Shown: piece after piece, positions 1-11,040 of the stretch
Layout of the letters: every line of letters starts with the position of its first letter
Position numbering within the stretch: position 1 is the stretch's first letter
Source of the DNA: Taxawa tesnikishii (nom. ined.)
Taxonomy: Eukaryota > Ascomycota > Dothideomycetes > Dothideales
Direction: 5' to 3'
DNA length: 64,000 nt
NCBI GenBank assembly: GCA_030247885.1
Contig: JAPDRO010000003.1
Coordinates: forward strand, 1,860,001 to 1,924,000
The notes under the pieces: generated by a model
The model's database searches: none
What the model was told of the DNA's origin: nothing
The model's input: only the letters and a program-made list of their open reading frames with translations
Position numbers and translations under genes: made by a program

Positions 1-1764
1 GTTGCCCTTGGTGATGTACGAGGTGGCGACAATGTTGGGGTTGTAGGCCGCGGCCGACTCCAGGGACGGAGCGGCAGTCACGGTCGATGCGGCAACACTC
101 GTGGAGAGGGCAACACTCGTGGAGATGGCAGCGCTCGTCGATACGACCGCCTCCTTCTGCTGATAAGAAGACGCCACGGCGGAGCTCGACTCTGGGGCGG
201 AGGAGCTGTCAGTGGCAACCATGAGGATACCGCCACCGTACTTATCGGACTTGGTCTCGGTAGCCGACGAGTAGGTCAGAGTTGGCACGTTCGCCGATGC
301 AGAGCGGACAGCCGAAGAGTAAGCAGAGGTAGCCTGGGATGGCTTGATGGAGGTTGCAGCGCTGGCACCGACGACGGAGTAGGTCGTGGCGTAACCTGGA
401 CCGGCCTGGATGGGGACGTTGATAGCGAGACCGTCACGCGGACCGGCTGGGTTGTCATCAGCAATGACGGATGGCTCATCGAAGAAACACTGCTCGGAGT
501 CGGAGTCGGACTGGATGTCGAAGAGAGGGCAGTCCTGGATCTCGCCAGACACGTTGGTGCAAGTCTCGATGGCGCTCTGGAGGAAGTCCTTCTCCCAACC
601 CATCATGAAGTCGCCGTGGTATCCGTATCCTATTCCAGGTCAGTCTCATGTTCCATCAGGAAGGGAGGGGTATGCCGCCGTGGCCAGAGCCCAGAGCAGG
701 CATGCTGCGTCTTTTCCTCGTCTCTGTTACCACAGGATGACACCGTCGGTCATCTTTCGCACGTCACATGCGTGTCACGCGCAAGGCACGAGGCAGGGCA
801 GAGCAGAGCAGGCAGAGCGTCACAGACAGTAGGGGTTTGGCACTTACCAGTTGGGTCACCAGTGGAGAGGACGAACTGTCCCTCAACACCAGCAAAGGCG
901 TAGGTGTTCCAGATGGTCTCGTAGAAGAGCGATGGGAGCCAGGTGTCGTAGCCGTCTGGGCAGGTACCGCCCATGATGGCGTTCGGGTAGGCCATGTGGG
1001 ACATGTCGCCATCAGCACCGTTACCCTTGCCGTTCCAGCAGGCGGGGAACATTAGCTCGAGACGGATACCGTCAAGGCAGTTGGCGTCAAGGTAGTCCTT
1101 GTCGGGAAGGAAGTGACGGTAGAGGGATGCCTCTGGGTTCGCGGCGTAGTTGAGGCAGTTGAAGCCAAGAGCCTTCTGGCGGAGAGCGGCCTGGCTGGCC
1201 TGGTCACCGGACCACTCGCTCTTTGGCGGGTCAGGGACAGGGTAGGTGAAGTTGCGTTGGCGCTTGTCACCGGCGACCATCATGAAGTCCTGAGGGAAGG
1301 CCTGGATATCATCTCCGTAGAGGAGGTAGTACCTAGAAGGTCAGTTGTTGTGCAAGGTGATGCTGGGTTCCTGAGACTCACGCAAGCATACCGCCCACCT
1401 GGGGGACGATGACGGTGGTTCCGTTGGGGTACATGAAGTGGAGAGATGGAGTCCAGTAGGCGGAGTGGTCCTGAGTAACCGAGCAGGACGTGCAGTTCGA
1501 GCTGAGGAGGTCCTCTGGAGTGGTTCCCATACCGAAGTCTGTCATGGCATTAGTAGCATGTTCAGTTGATGGCTTGCTGTCGAGGTGCGACTTACTGTTT
1601 CCACCGTGGATGGTATGAACGTGGTCGGAGATGGTGTTCGCGTCCATGATGGGGTCAATACGACCAAGACCAGTCCGTCCACGGCAGGGAAGACGCCAGA
1701 AGGCGTTCGCGCTGCCGGCGAGGGCGAGGGCAGTGACTGCCACAGTCTGCTTCATGCCAGGCAT
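1..1764 (-). CDS. DUF1996 secreted protein, 3' end cut by window edge
   Basis: Predicted secreted fungal protein of the DUF1996 family, biochemical role unknown. Exons by splice sites and reading phase: 1596-1764, 1382-1538, 848-1332 and 1-629, giving 480 codons that run off the left edge. An N-terminal hydrophobic segment ending in SANAFWRL looks like a signal peptide; a second ATG at 1755 would give a tighter one. The family blocks HVHTIHGGN, NFGMG, YWTPSLHFMYPNG, VGGMLAYYLLYGDD, CPDGYD and STGDPTGYGYHGDFMMGW appear in the usual order once the introns are removed. Exons 1-3 are joined by introns of 57 and 49 nt; the third is longer (218 nt). The last 80 or so visible residues are Ser/Thr/Ala-rich, a linker that in relatives can lead to a WSC domain or GPI signal; that part is outside the window. 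Family call firm, function unknown. Confidence 0.9.
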
Positions 1765-4271
1765 GTCGAGCGTTGTGTTGTCGAGAGTGTGTGAGGGAGG
1801 TTGTTCTTCAAGCTGCGCGAGGTTGCAGCTTGAAGTTCGGTGGGCGGTTGTGAAGGTGAAGGGACAAAGAGAGCGCGTCTCGTCCGATTGCGTCGATGTG
1901 ATGAACGACCCTTTTGGTTTGGCTCAGGGAGAATTGTCGGAGGTGGTTCAGTCAGTGAGACGGTCTCTCGAAAGATTGTGGATGCGCAGGTTGAGATGTG
2001 CTCGGTATTGTTGGTGTTATGCGTGATATGTGCAACGAACGTAACGATAGCAGAGGTTGCCAAGCGCAGGGCTGTGATAATCTCTGTATCTGACGGGTGA
2101 GGTTGTCAAAGGAACGACAGCGGTCAGGATAAGTTAATGAGTGACTTGGACACGCGATAACGAGGCAAGGAGAGAGTTGTGAAGACGAGGTGAGGAATGA
2201 AGGGGTGGTCATTCTCCATCAGGGGCGTATAACCTAACCTGACACGCCCATCTCAATCTCCCAGGGCGTTTGACCCAATCAACGTTCAAGGGCCAACCGT
2301 TCCTGCATTAGCGCGCTTCGCTGCCGCTTCCGTGCGTCTGCTGCTGGCAATGCTTGGTCTCGGTTGTGGAGTTCAGGATTCACTACGGAAATGATGAAAC
2401 ACCAACAGCCACGCAACCCGCTGTTAATAATATCACAGCCTCTCAGCCTCTTGCACGCAGGCGTCAACCACCCGGCAACTCTGTGGTCGGACTCCCAGCA
2501 ACGCAGCTTTTCGTAGACGCCGGCTATAAACATCAAAAGTGTAGTGCAGGACTAGGAAACAATAGCAGGAATTCTCACCGCGGCTTGCGTCACCAACAAT
2601 CTCCGACATGGGAGACGACAACAGCGACCGTCACAAATAATCTCGTGACAGCCGGCCCTGACCACCGAGCACTGCAACCAGCCACAAGCGACGATTGCGC
2701 GCGTGCATCTGCCGACAATCTCGCGTGCGCGAGAAGCTTGGTCTCGAGTGCTGACCTCTTCTGTCCCTTCCCCTCGCCACTCCCTATCTATCCCTCACGG
2801 ATAGATTTACTATCGTTTCACGCCCGTCGAGAACACACGTTTGCCCCTCTGCGTTTGCCTCAGGGATTGGCAGTGGCTGTTTTGCGTTGCAACGATCGGG
2901 AGAGGGGAGAGGGGTCGTCAGGGTAATCTTGCCGTTTGCTCGTCGAGACTTCGCCGTTTGTGCTGTGCATGCACGACTATCGTCCGTTTTCATGCAGATG
3001 CAAGTCGTTTGGTGTTGCTCAGGGGACAAACAACAGTGTGCTTCATACCAGAGTCAGGAGGTGAGAGATGAGGAGAAAGAGCTGGCGGGCTAGGAAACCT
3101 GCAGGACGTGTCTGAGTAAGCCGAATATGACGCAGATTCTCAGGCATCTAGAAACTGTAATGCTTCAACAAACGTGGAAGAGGAATTCCGGAGTCTGCTT
3201 CCCGCCTTTCTGCTGTTGACGGACCATGTTGGCAGGTAGAGTGCAGGCAGAGTGCAGGCAAGAGCGTAGGTATCGATTGCGACTGCCGACCTGCAGATCC
3301 GCCGCCTCACGCGTTTCACTCGCACAGCGATAGGACCGATCATGCATGCAGCCAATCTACGGTATATGCGCAACAACGCGGCCTGGAACCAGGCTTGCCT
3401 CAGACTCTGGTCTCGATCTTTCTTTCGTTCGTGCCGGCATACGTACGCCGTCGCGTACGCCATCATGCCTTGCCGTCCTTTTCTTAGTCGAAGTCATGGA
3501 GATATCCCACAGGACCAGACATCGCACGGAGACTCACGGTCCCATTGACTGTACCAGTCTGTACTGATCAGCAAAGGGGCCTTTCATCTTACACCATGCG
3601 AGTGTGAAGGCACGTAGCGGATGCGGGTCTCATTCGTGACGCCGAACTTTGCTTGCGCAGATCGTCCATGCGGCTGCCTCGAAACAGCTCATGTTTGTTC
3701 GTTTTCCTCTAGTGGCCGACCTCTCAACCCTTCCCTTTCCTCACACGAAAGGATGGACTGCGTATCACCTAGCAAAGCAGTGAAGATCTTATCACGCTAT
3801 CGCTCACCGTTCTTGCTAGTGTGGTTCGAAAAGCCATATATACAACCCTCATGCGTTCTCTCTGCATCGTTCTCTCAACAACAAAGCGCTCAGTAGGGCA
3901 CTCCGTGTGAAATCGTGCGTATCATGCTGTCCTTTCCGTCGGTTGTCGGGGCTCCATCGATTGTTCTAACTATGAATTGAACTTCGAAGGGGCTTACCTT
4001 GTATGTTAGGGGAACGATCCCTTGTCTAAGCTCAGAATCAGCAACCAGGGCGTCAATGGAGTACCAGTGAAACGGGGAGTGAAGGAGCAAGACTTCTGAG
4101 TAGGAGACATCATTACATTCGTCACCATCCGACTGAGACGGCGGCGTCTGGTTGGTATGATACAGTGCATAGTGTGATTGCCGTTCCCGTAACGCCCTTC
4201 CCATCGATATTCCGGAAGCCAGAAGTTCGAGACACCCGTCACGAACATCACAAGCCAGCGCTTTCACACGC
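1765..4271. other. Intergenic, 2.5 kb
   Basis: No open reading frame here has recognisable family content or a splice pattern that holds together. The segment lies between the 5' end of the DUF1996 gene and the 3' end of the DUF2231 gene, so it should hold the DUF1996 promoter. A weak copy of the short dispersed repeat sits at 3792-3955. Confidence 0.6.
3792..3955 (-). repeat. Short dispersed repeat, copy 1 (weak)
   Basis: Begins TCACGCTATCGCTCACCG and ends near a GTATCA...CGTCGGTTGTCGGGG block, matching both ends of the repeat unit seen better at 5214, 16935 and 27183. The middle is too diverged to align by eye. Orientation is given relative to the copy at 16935. Confidence 0.4.
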
Positions 4272-4949
4272 TTACATGGCCTTGCTCTTGTACTCCTCAT
4301 ACCCCTGCACCTTCTCGTCCTTCGCCGGTCCCATCCTCGCGACACCAATACCCTTTCCATACACCAACTCACCACCCAGCGCTGCACTGAGCGCCACACC
4401 CGGCAGCGTCAACAAGCTCAAAATAATGCTCGCCCTTCCCGGCGCAAAGTTGGGCACGCCCCTCCTCGCCCAAATGGCATACGTGCTGACGCCGAAAGCG
4501 ACAGCATTGAGCGCACCATGCGCAACACCGATCTTCACGCTCGAGTCGATGACCTCGTTGGCCGTCTTGGGGTTCGTCTGCTCCTTGTCCTTGCGGTTGA
4601 TGCCGCCCGTCTTGTACAGCTCCCATAGCTCGGCCGTGCCGGACGTCATGCTGGGGAGCGCGGTGAGCACGCCTAGCACATGCGAGAAGTAGCCGAAGCG
4701 TGAGATGTCGGCCAGGTATTTGCCTAGGAAACCATAGCGGAGGGCGACGCCGTAGACGGTATCGCAGGTGTAGGCGGCGGAGAGGAAGGTCAGGGGAAAT
4801 GGACGGTTGCTGGGTGGACGGGGTGACTGCAGAAAGGTGTTAGGGATGGTGTAGAGCATCCGACAGCAAAGAGCTGCTCACCTGTTGCGGAAGGGCCAGT
4901 TGAAGTGGCCGAGTTCGACTGTGTCGTAGAGATTTCCAATGATGCCCAT
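4272..4949 (-). CDS. DUF2231 family membrane protein
   Basis: Small predicted integral membrane protein of 201 residues, DUF2231-like, function unknown. Two exons: 4882-4949 (MGIIGNLYDTVELGHFNWPF...) and 4272-4809. The 72-nt intron uses GTGAGC and an acceptor CCACCCAG; an upstream TGCAG would break the frame, and the chosen site gives ...WPFRNSNRPFPLTFLSAAY, as is usual in fungal relatives. Four hydrophobic stretches can be seen: SFLSAAY region, FGYFSHVLGVLTALP, ALNAVAFGVSTYAIW and ASIILSLLTLPGVALSAALGG. The lumenal or matrix side cannot be decided. The C-terminus is charged (KDEKVQGYEEYKSKAM). Gene structure is well supported; no biochemical role is claimed. Confidence 0.85.
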
Positions 4950-5551
4950 AGTGACAAGTAGCTTAGTCGGTTGAAGGCGTGGAGGGTGTAGTTTGCTCAA
5001 GTGACAGGAGGATGTAGATGTAGACTACCAAGCCCCTTTATCACGTTGATCGACACGGCAGGGTCACCCATTGTAATGCTGATGTTGTTACTGGTTAAGG
5101 TCAGTATGACGTTGTCATTACAGCTATACCAAGCCTCCGACGGGAACTGTGAAGCGGAAGCGTAACGGCGCGTCGGTTATCTGTGTAATTTTGATCACAA
5201 GACGAATAAGTGATCACGCTAACGCTCACCGCCCTTACTAACCTGGTTGCGTGGACGATATGACAGGTCCCTTCATCCACTTACCAATAGCTTTGAACCC
5301 AGCATGTATCAGCCTTGTGTTGGTCTCCGAAGTAGAGAAACAATTGGCGTGACTATGGAACAAAAAGTTCAACCTGATATCATTCACCAATAGCTTTATG
5401 TTTCTATTTGATCCGCAGCATCGCAGCCCTAACCCCCTCCAGCCGGTCTTAACGCCTGCATCTCCCTCGATGTGTTCTCCCGCCTTACCTACTGACATCT
5501 CGTTTCCGTTTCCCCGTCCATGCCCACCCTCAAGTACCCCGTGGGATCAAC
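4950..5551. other. Intergenic, promoter side of DUF2231 gene and 3' flank of FGAM synthase gene
   Basis: No gene seen. Contains a clear copy of the short dispersed repeat (5214-5337) and a direct duplicate of ACCAATAGCTTT at about 5283 and 5387. Confidence 0.6.
5214..5337 (-). repeat. Short dispersed repeat, copy 2
   Basis: Starts TCACGCTAACGCTCACCGCC followed by CTTACTAAC and ends GTATCAGCC...GTTGGTCTCCGAAGTAGAG. Both ends match, in inverse orientation, the unit at 16935-17136. At about 124 bp it is shorter than the 200-bp copies, so the middle appears to have been lost. No flanking target-site duplication was found by eye. Confidence 0.6.
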
Positions 5552-8500
5552 CTAACCCACCCACCTCCTCGCGCTCTGGAACAGCCTGACCCATGGCCCA
5601 AACTCGCCCCATCCCTCCGCCTGGTCCTTGGGTATGTAACTTCCGACCTCCTTCAAGATCGTCCTCTCCGGGTGTGGCATGAGGGCCAAAACCCTACCAT
5701 CCGGCGTCCTCACGCCCGTAATACCCTGCGGGCTGCCATTAGGGTTATACGGATATTTCTCCGTTGGCTTCAGGTAGTTATCCACATAGCGCAGGGAGAC
5801 CAGACCCTGTTCCTGCAGTGCCTGAGGTGTGGCGACGGATGTGGCGGAGGTATCGAAGGTGGCCTGACCCTCGCCGTGCGCCGTTACTATGGGTAGGTAC
5901 GAGCCGTTCATGCCATGGAGGAATACGCTAGGGCTCTTGGATGGAGGATCTGTGACCTCAACCATACAGACGCGGGCCTCGTATTGCTCGCTGACATTGC
6001 GTTCGAACGTAGGCCAGGCCTCGGCACCAGGGATTAGCTCCGTCAAACGGCTGAGGAACTGACAGCCGTTGCAGACGCCTAGCGTGAAGGTGTCCCTACG
6101 CTCAAAGAAGTTCTTGAATTCAGCTCGAGCAGAGGAGTGAAGGAGGACGCTCTTGGCCCAACCCTGACCGGCACCGAGAACGTCACCGTAGGAGAAACCG
6201 CCGCAGGCAGCGAGACCGGTGAAGCCTGCAAGGGAGACACGGCCGGATAGGATATCCGTCATGTGCACGTCGATGGCGGAGAAACCGGCGACATTGAAGG
6301 CGAACGCCATCTCGGCTTGACCGTTGATGCCCTGTTCACGCAGGATGGCGACACGGGGTTTAGCCCTGAGAGCGGTTGGGATCGACGCGGTCAGTGGGAG
6401 GATGTTGTTCTTGGGGTTGAAGCTTAGCTTGTATTGCAGACCTGGATCCTTGTCATCGGCAACATTGTTGAACTCGGCGTCGGCACAAGATGGGTTGTCG
6501 CGGATTCGCTGCATAGCGGTTGAAGTTGTCAGCCAGTGCTGTTGGAGAGTTTTTCGGCTTTCGCGGTAGACAATGTCCGCCTTGTGAGAGAATGAGATCT
6601 CCTGCTTTGTCTTGGCTGGCACACGCGCGATCTTCTTGATCAAGCCTGGTGGAGGGCCGCAGCTTGCAAAGCAGCTGTTGAATTTGATCTCATCTTCCTT
6701 CCTGACCTGGAAGACTGCGCCGAGCTCTTCGTTGAACAACGCCTCGATCATGTCAGCGGTCTCTGCCGATTTCGATATGCCGTCCAGCATGACTTCAAGT
6801 CCACAACGACCTGCGAACATCATCTCTGCCAGGGTAGTGAACAGACCGCCATCAGATCGGTCGTGGTAGGCGAGAACGATCCCAGCTTCGTGCAACTCCT
6901 CCAACGCTTCGTAGAAATCCTTGATGAGCTCGACATCGTGGACGTCTGGCACTTGGTTGCCAACTTGCTTGAAGACCTGCGCAAGCGCCGAACCACCCAA
7001 TGCTCTCTTGCCAAGGCTGAGGTCGACAAACATCAGGACCGTCTCACCAACTTCTTCGAGGCGCTTGAGTGCAGGTGTCCATGTGCGGCCGATCTGGTCT
7101 ACGGGCGCAAAGGCAGTGATGACAAGGGACAGCGGTGCAGTAACCTCCCTAGCCTCCTGGGTCTTCTCGTCCGCCCATTTCATCTTCATGGACATGGAGT
7201 CTTTGCCGACTGGAATACTAATGCCAAGCTGAGGGCACATTTCCATACCAATGGCTTCGACTGCCTCGAAGAGTGCCGCACCTTCACCAGGATGGCCGCT
7301 TGCTGCCATCCAGTTGGCCGACAGGCGGACTCGCTGCAGGCGGCTTGGAATGCTGGCCGCGGCAAGATTCATGAGGGATTCTGCAACAGCCATGCGAGCT
7401 GATGCAGCGGGAGAAATAAGAGCAAGGGAAGGTTTCTCACCCATTGCCATGGCCTCACCAGTCTTGATACCAGGGAGCAACGATGTAGCTGTGACCGACA
7501 CATCGGCAACAGGAACTTGCCATGGGCCGACCATCTGATCCCGTACTGTCAGACCGCCCACTGTCCTGTCACCGATGGTGATCAAGAATGACTTCGAGCC
7601 GACAGAGGGAAGAGTAAGAACACGCTTGACTGCCTCCCCGAAAACATCGCGAGTGGCGGTCTTTGGAAGGTAAGTCGTGAGGCTGCTGTCGAATGCTGGC
7701 AGCTGTAGCTTCCTGGAGTCCACAGTTCTCGACATCTTAGGAGGCTTGCCGAAAAGGACAGACATTGGAAGATCGATCGGTTTGGGATACTGTGTTGACT
7801 CGCGATCCATCAGGATAAGATGCTGCTCGCGGTCTGCTTCAGCTCCCTTCGCTTGACCCACGACGGAAAATCCACAGCGCTCACGCTTCGCGATGCGTCT
7901 GAAGAGATCCAGGCCTTCCGGCGAGACGGCCATGACGTACCGCTCCTGGGCCTCACAGCACCAAATTTCGAGTGGGCTGAGCGACCTGTCGGCGCTGTGG
8001 ACCTCCCGAAGCTCGAAGCGTGCACCAAGTCCAGCATCGTGCACCAGCTCCGGAAGTGCATTCGATAGACCACCAGCGCCAACATCATGGATCATCAGAA
8101 TTGGGTTCTGGCTTCCAAGGGATGTGCAGGTATTGATGACCTCCTGAGCACGCCTCTGGACCTCGGCGTTGCCTCTTTGAACACTTGCAAAGTCAAGGTC
8201 AACACTGCCCTCTCCTGATTGCACACTAGAAGCAGCACCACCGCCCAAACCAATAAGCATTGCCGGGCCTCCAAGAACAATCAGATGAGCACCGGGCTTG
8301 ACGATATCCGGATTCTTCAACGTGTGCTCTGGTCGGACTGTGCCAACGCCACCAGCAACCATGATGGGTTTGTGATATCCCCTGACCTCGCTTTTTCCGT
8401 CTTCGATTGGGACCTCGGTCAAGAGAGTTCTGAAATAACCAGTCGTGCATGGCCTGCCGAACTCGTTGTTGAACGCTGCACTTCCGATTGGTGCCTCAAG

Positions 8501-9688
8501 CATAATATCGAGACTACTGGCAATGTGCGCCGGTTTACCCACGTCCATCTCCCAAGGTTGTTCGTGACCAGGAATGTGCAGGTCGGACACGTTGAATCCA
8601 GCAAGACCAGCCTTTGGCCGGGAACCCCTTCCAACTGCACCTTCGTCACGAATCTCGCCACCAGAACCAGTAGCAGCGCCGGGGTAAGGAGAAACGGCTG
8701 TCGGGTGGTTGTGTGTCTCGACCTTCCCGAGATAGTGAACCACCTCCTTAACCTGCTTCCACTCCCCTGTAGAATAGTCGGGCGCCCAAAAACTGGCATT
8801 TTCACCCTGCATGACCGCAGCGTTGTCGCTGTAAGCACTGACCACGAACCTGGGGTTCTTCTGATGGGTGTTCTTAATCATTTTGAACAAGCTTATCGGC
8901 TGACCCTCTTTGTCAACCTTGTGCATGCCATCGATAGTCCAATCTGCATTGAACTGCTTATGTCTGCAGTGTTCGGAGTTGACCTGAGCGAACATGAACA
9001 ACTCCACGTCCATAGGCGGCCGCTTCAGGTGATTGCTATATGCATCGACCAAGTAATCAATTTCCGAAGCGTCCAGAGCCAGACCCAACCTCCGGTTTGC
9101 ATCCTTCAATGCGTCCTTGGGCGAACTGCCTTCGGCAAAGATTTCCACCTGGGTGGCGCGCTTGGGTTCATGTTCGCCAAACATCCTCTCCAGATCCGGA
9201 GGCGAGGTAGTAATCTCCTGAGTCATACGATCGTGCAACTCATCCTTCTGTGGGATGGTGTCCTCCTCCGGTGGATTTTCAAAGATGGCGGCAATAATCA
9301 AGCCACGTTCGATGCGCTTGATCTGCTTCTCCAGACCGCAGACGTGTGCGATGCTTGTGGCTTTGGAGCTCCATGGCGAAATGGTACCTGGACGTGGAGA
9401 GACATAGAAAAGTCTGATGTTGGCATCCCTCGCATCTCCATTGCGCGCCAGAGTATCCAGCAGGGTCTGGTATAGCCTGTCATGTGTTGACGGGTATGAT
9501 CCGTATTCGAGCAGCTGATCTAAATCCTTCTTCTGTTCACTGCTCAAAGCTTCGAAAGGATTGACATAATGCACCCAGATCGCCCTCACGTCGGTGGCAC
9601 CAATTGCGGCAGCGATGCGGGCAAGTCGGAAATCAGAAAAAGCGGATGACCCGGCAAGTGCCAGGTAAGTGCCCTGTGATGAGGACAT
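5552..9688 (-). CDS. ADE6: Phosphoribosylformylglycinamidine (FGAM) synthase
   Basis: Converts FGAR and glutamine to FGAM with ATP, the fourth step of de novo purine synthesis, in the cytosol. Intronless, 1378 residues, normal for the long eukaryotic single-chain form (about 1340-1360). Order: N-terminal domain (YLALAGSSAFSDFRLARI), linker, first synthetase half with NSEHCRHKQFN and KVETHNHPTAVSPYPGA, second half with HDVGAGGLSNALPE and AYHDRSDGGL, then a class I glutamine amidotransferase domain with the CNGCQFLS nucleophile and a C-terminal PHPER motif (LMPHPERT). Start: the frame stays open upstream, but the first ATG giving a normal N-terminus (MSSSQGTYLALAG) is at 9688; upstream residues resemble no FGAM synthase. 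The frame is intact through more than 4 kb, in contrast to several neighbours. Confidence 0.96.
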   Translation of the reverse strand: MSSSQGTYLALAGSSAFSDFRLARIAAAIGATDVRAIWVHYVNPFEALSSEQKKDLDQLLEYGSYPSTHDRLYQTLLDTLARNGDARDANIRLFYVSPRPGTISPWSSKATSIAHVCGLEKQIKRIERGLIIAAIFENPPEEDTIPQKDELHDRMTQEITTSPPDLERMFGEHEPKRATQVEIFAEGSSPKDALKDANRRLGLALDASEIDYLVDAYSNHLKRPPMDVELFMFAQVNSEHCRHKQFNADWTIDGMHKVDKEGQPISLFKMIKNTHQKNPRFVVSAYSDNAAVMQGENASFWAPDYSTGEWKQVKEVVHYLGKVETHNHPTAVSPYPGAATGSGGEIRDEGAVGRGSRPKAGLAGFNVSDLHIPGHEQPWEMDVGKPAHIASSLDIMLEAPIGSAAFNNEFGRPCTTGYFRTLLTEVPIEDGKSEVRGYHKPIMVAGGVGTVRPEHTLKNPDIVKPGAHLIVLGGPAMLIGLGGGAASSVQSGEGSVDLDFASVQRGNAEVQRRAQEVINTCTSLGSQNPILMIHDVGAGGLSNALPELVHDAGLGARFELREVHSADRSLSPLEIWCCEAQERYVMAVSPEGLDLFRRIAKRERCGFSVVGQAKGAEADREQHLILMDRESTQYPKPIDLPMSVLFGKPPKMSRTVDSRKLQLPAFDSSLTTYLPKTATRDVFGEAVKRVLTLPSVGSKSFLITIGDRTVGGLTVRDQMVGPWQVPVADVSVTATSLLPGIKTGEAMAMGEKPSLALISPAASARMAVAESLMNLAAASIPSRLQRVRLSANWMAASGHPGEGAALFEAVEAIGMEMCPQLGISIPVGKDSMSMKMKWADEKTQEAREVTAPLSLVITAFAPVDQIGRTWTPALKRLEEVGETVLMFVDLSLGKRALGGSALAQVFKQVGNQVPDVHDVELIKDFYEALEELHEAGIVLAYHDRSDGGLFTTLAEMMFAGRCGLEVMLDGISKSAETADMIEALFNEELGAVFQVRKEDEIKFNSCFASCGPPPGLIKKIARVPAKTKQEISFSHKADIVYRESRKTLQQHWLTTSTAMQRIRDNPSCADAEFNNVADDKDPGLQYKLSFNPKNNILPLTASIPTALRAKPRVAILREQGINGQAEMAFAFNVAGFSAIDVHMTDILSGRVSLAGFTGLAACGGFSYGDVLGAGQGWAKSVLLHSSARAEFKNFFERRDTFTLGVCNGCQFLSRLTELIPGAEAWPTFERNVSEQYEARVCMVEVTDPPSKSPSVFLHGMNGSYLPIVTAHGEGQATFDTSATSVATPQALQEQGLVSLRYVDNYLKPTEKYPYNPNGSPQGITGVRTPDGRVLALMPHPERTILKEVGSYIPKDQAEGWGEFGPWVRLFQSARRWVG

Positions 9689-11040
9689 GTCGAAGTGTTG
9701 GTTTGACAGAACCTTATGCCAAGCGGCAGCAAGGTATTCCTGATATGCCTTACATTGTGAGCTTCTGGAGTGCATCCCACTCGAAAAAGTCACAAGAAAG
9801 TTCGACGGGTACTGATCCGACGTTTTGCCGGAAAAGCGTTGTCGGAAGACTCTCAGCACGTGAAGCTCTTGGCGTTTACTCCCTCCGGCGTTGGCTCCAT
9901 CTCAATTTCATTGCACGGATACGCTCACTGAAAAAACAGCTTGTTCAAAAACATTCAAAAGTGAGAATCTAAGACTCAACCGGACAGTTACCCTTTCTAC
10001 AATTCACTCAATCTCGTCACCACACTCCCTTCAAAGACCAATCCATGGTTAGTCTGAGTTTATGGGCGTCGTGAGTTTTGTTGGTCACTTTGATAAATCA
10101 TACCTGGGCCGTTGTCGTTGACTAGAACGAAGAGGAGAGTTCGTAGGTGGGGTGGGTATACATGCACTGTAGAACTACGCTGAGAGAGGTGGTGAGGGTT
10201 AGTGACTACGTTAATGAAGATGGTAAGAACTTCGAGTTCCGTTGTCAATGACGGTGAGAGCTTAGTACTATCCTCACGGGAGGTGCCGAACATACTGTGC
10301 TTGACGATAGCGTTTTACCGCAGGTATATCTGGCAACCAAGGCCCACTACGGAGGCCGCAATAGCGCTCATATGTCAACTAATCACGTTGCAATAACAAT
10401 CGACCAGTCGATTGAGTTAACTCCTGAGAACACTGTCGATAAGGTACACCATTTACGTACTACCGGAGGGACAGGTGGTGGGCAAGCCCGTGAGCTGTGA
10501 CAGTGTTGCAGAAACAACTTGGTGACCGTCGCGGTGTATCAGAAGCCTGATGTTCTGACTTCCAGTTGCATATCAGAGGTGTTGCCTGTGGTAGACGGAT
10601 ACCGGAGGGAAACATGGATCTTAAAGTCCACGTACTGTTGCTAGTTCCAAAGATAACCATACTCTGATACTCGATCGATGATTCTTGTAGAAAACTGCCT
10701 CCCGGCCTTTTTTGGCATGGCAGTACCCGTGTATACCAGGTACAGTTAAAACAGTTGAAGATGTTGTTATCCTTGCACGTGTGAAAACGTTCCTGCCGTT
10801 GCAAGTTTCGGCATGACGTCTCCAAAGCCTGGAGCTGAAGCCAGACCCTGCAAAGACCCTGAGCTTTTCGACCGACCTCCGCTTACCGTTTCAAGAGAAT
10901 CAGCCTTACCACCTCAACTAACCACCCCTCATCAGCCACACCTGCCACAAAAGTCCTACATCTTTGCCCCCTTCAAGACCTCGACTCATATTTAAATTTT
11001 TGCTCAGAAATCATTCACAGTGAAGCGGTCAGCAGCAGCC
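9689..11040. other. Intergenic between divergent FGAM synthase and calcineurin genes
   Basis: A 1.35 kb divergent promoter region. No coding stretch is convincing. One copy of the short dispersed repeat lies at 10025-10208. The last 200 bases before the calcineurin ATG are pyrimidine-rich on the + strand, as is common for fungal promoters. Confidence 0.6.
10025..10208 (+). repeat. Short dispersed repeat, copy 3
   Basis: Left end CTCCCTTCAAAGACCAATCC followed by ATGGTTAGTCTGAG matches the left end of the unit at 16935 (CCTTCGAAGACCAACGGATG). Right end GAGGTGGTGAGGGTTAGTGA matches its GGGCGGTGAGG end. The interior is diverged. Confidence 0.5.

Noticed and set aside
8219-9475. 418-residue open frame on the + strand
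   Set aside because: Lies entirely antisense to the FGAM synthase coding region, which has unmistakable family motifs; open only because of the codon bias of the real gene.
9689-9859. 57-residue N-terminal extension of FGAM synthase
   Set aside because: The extension resembles no FGAM synthase N-terminus; ATG at 9688 gives the normal start.
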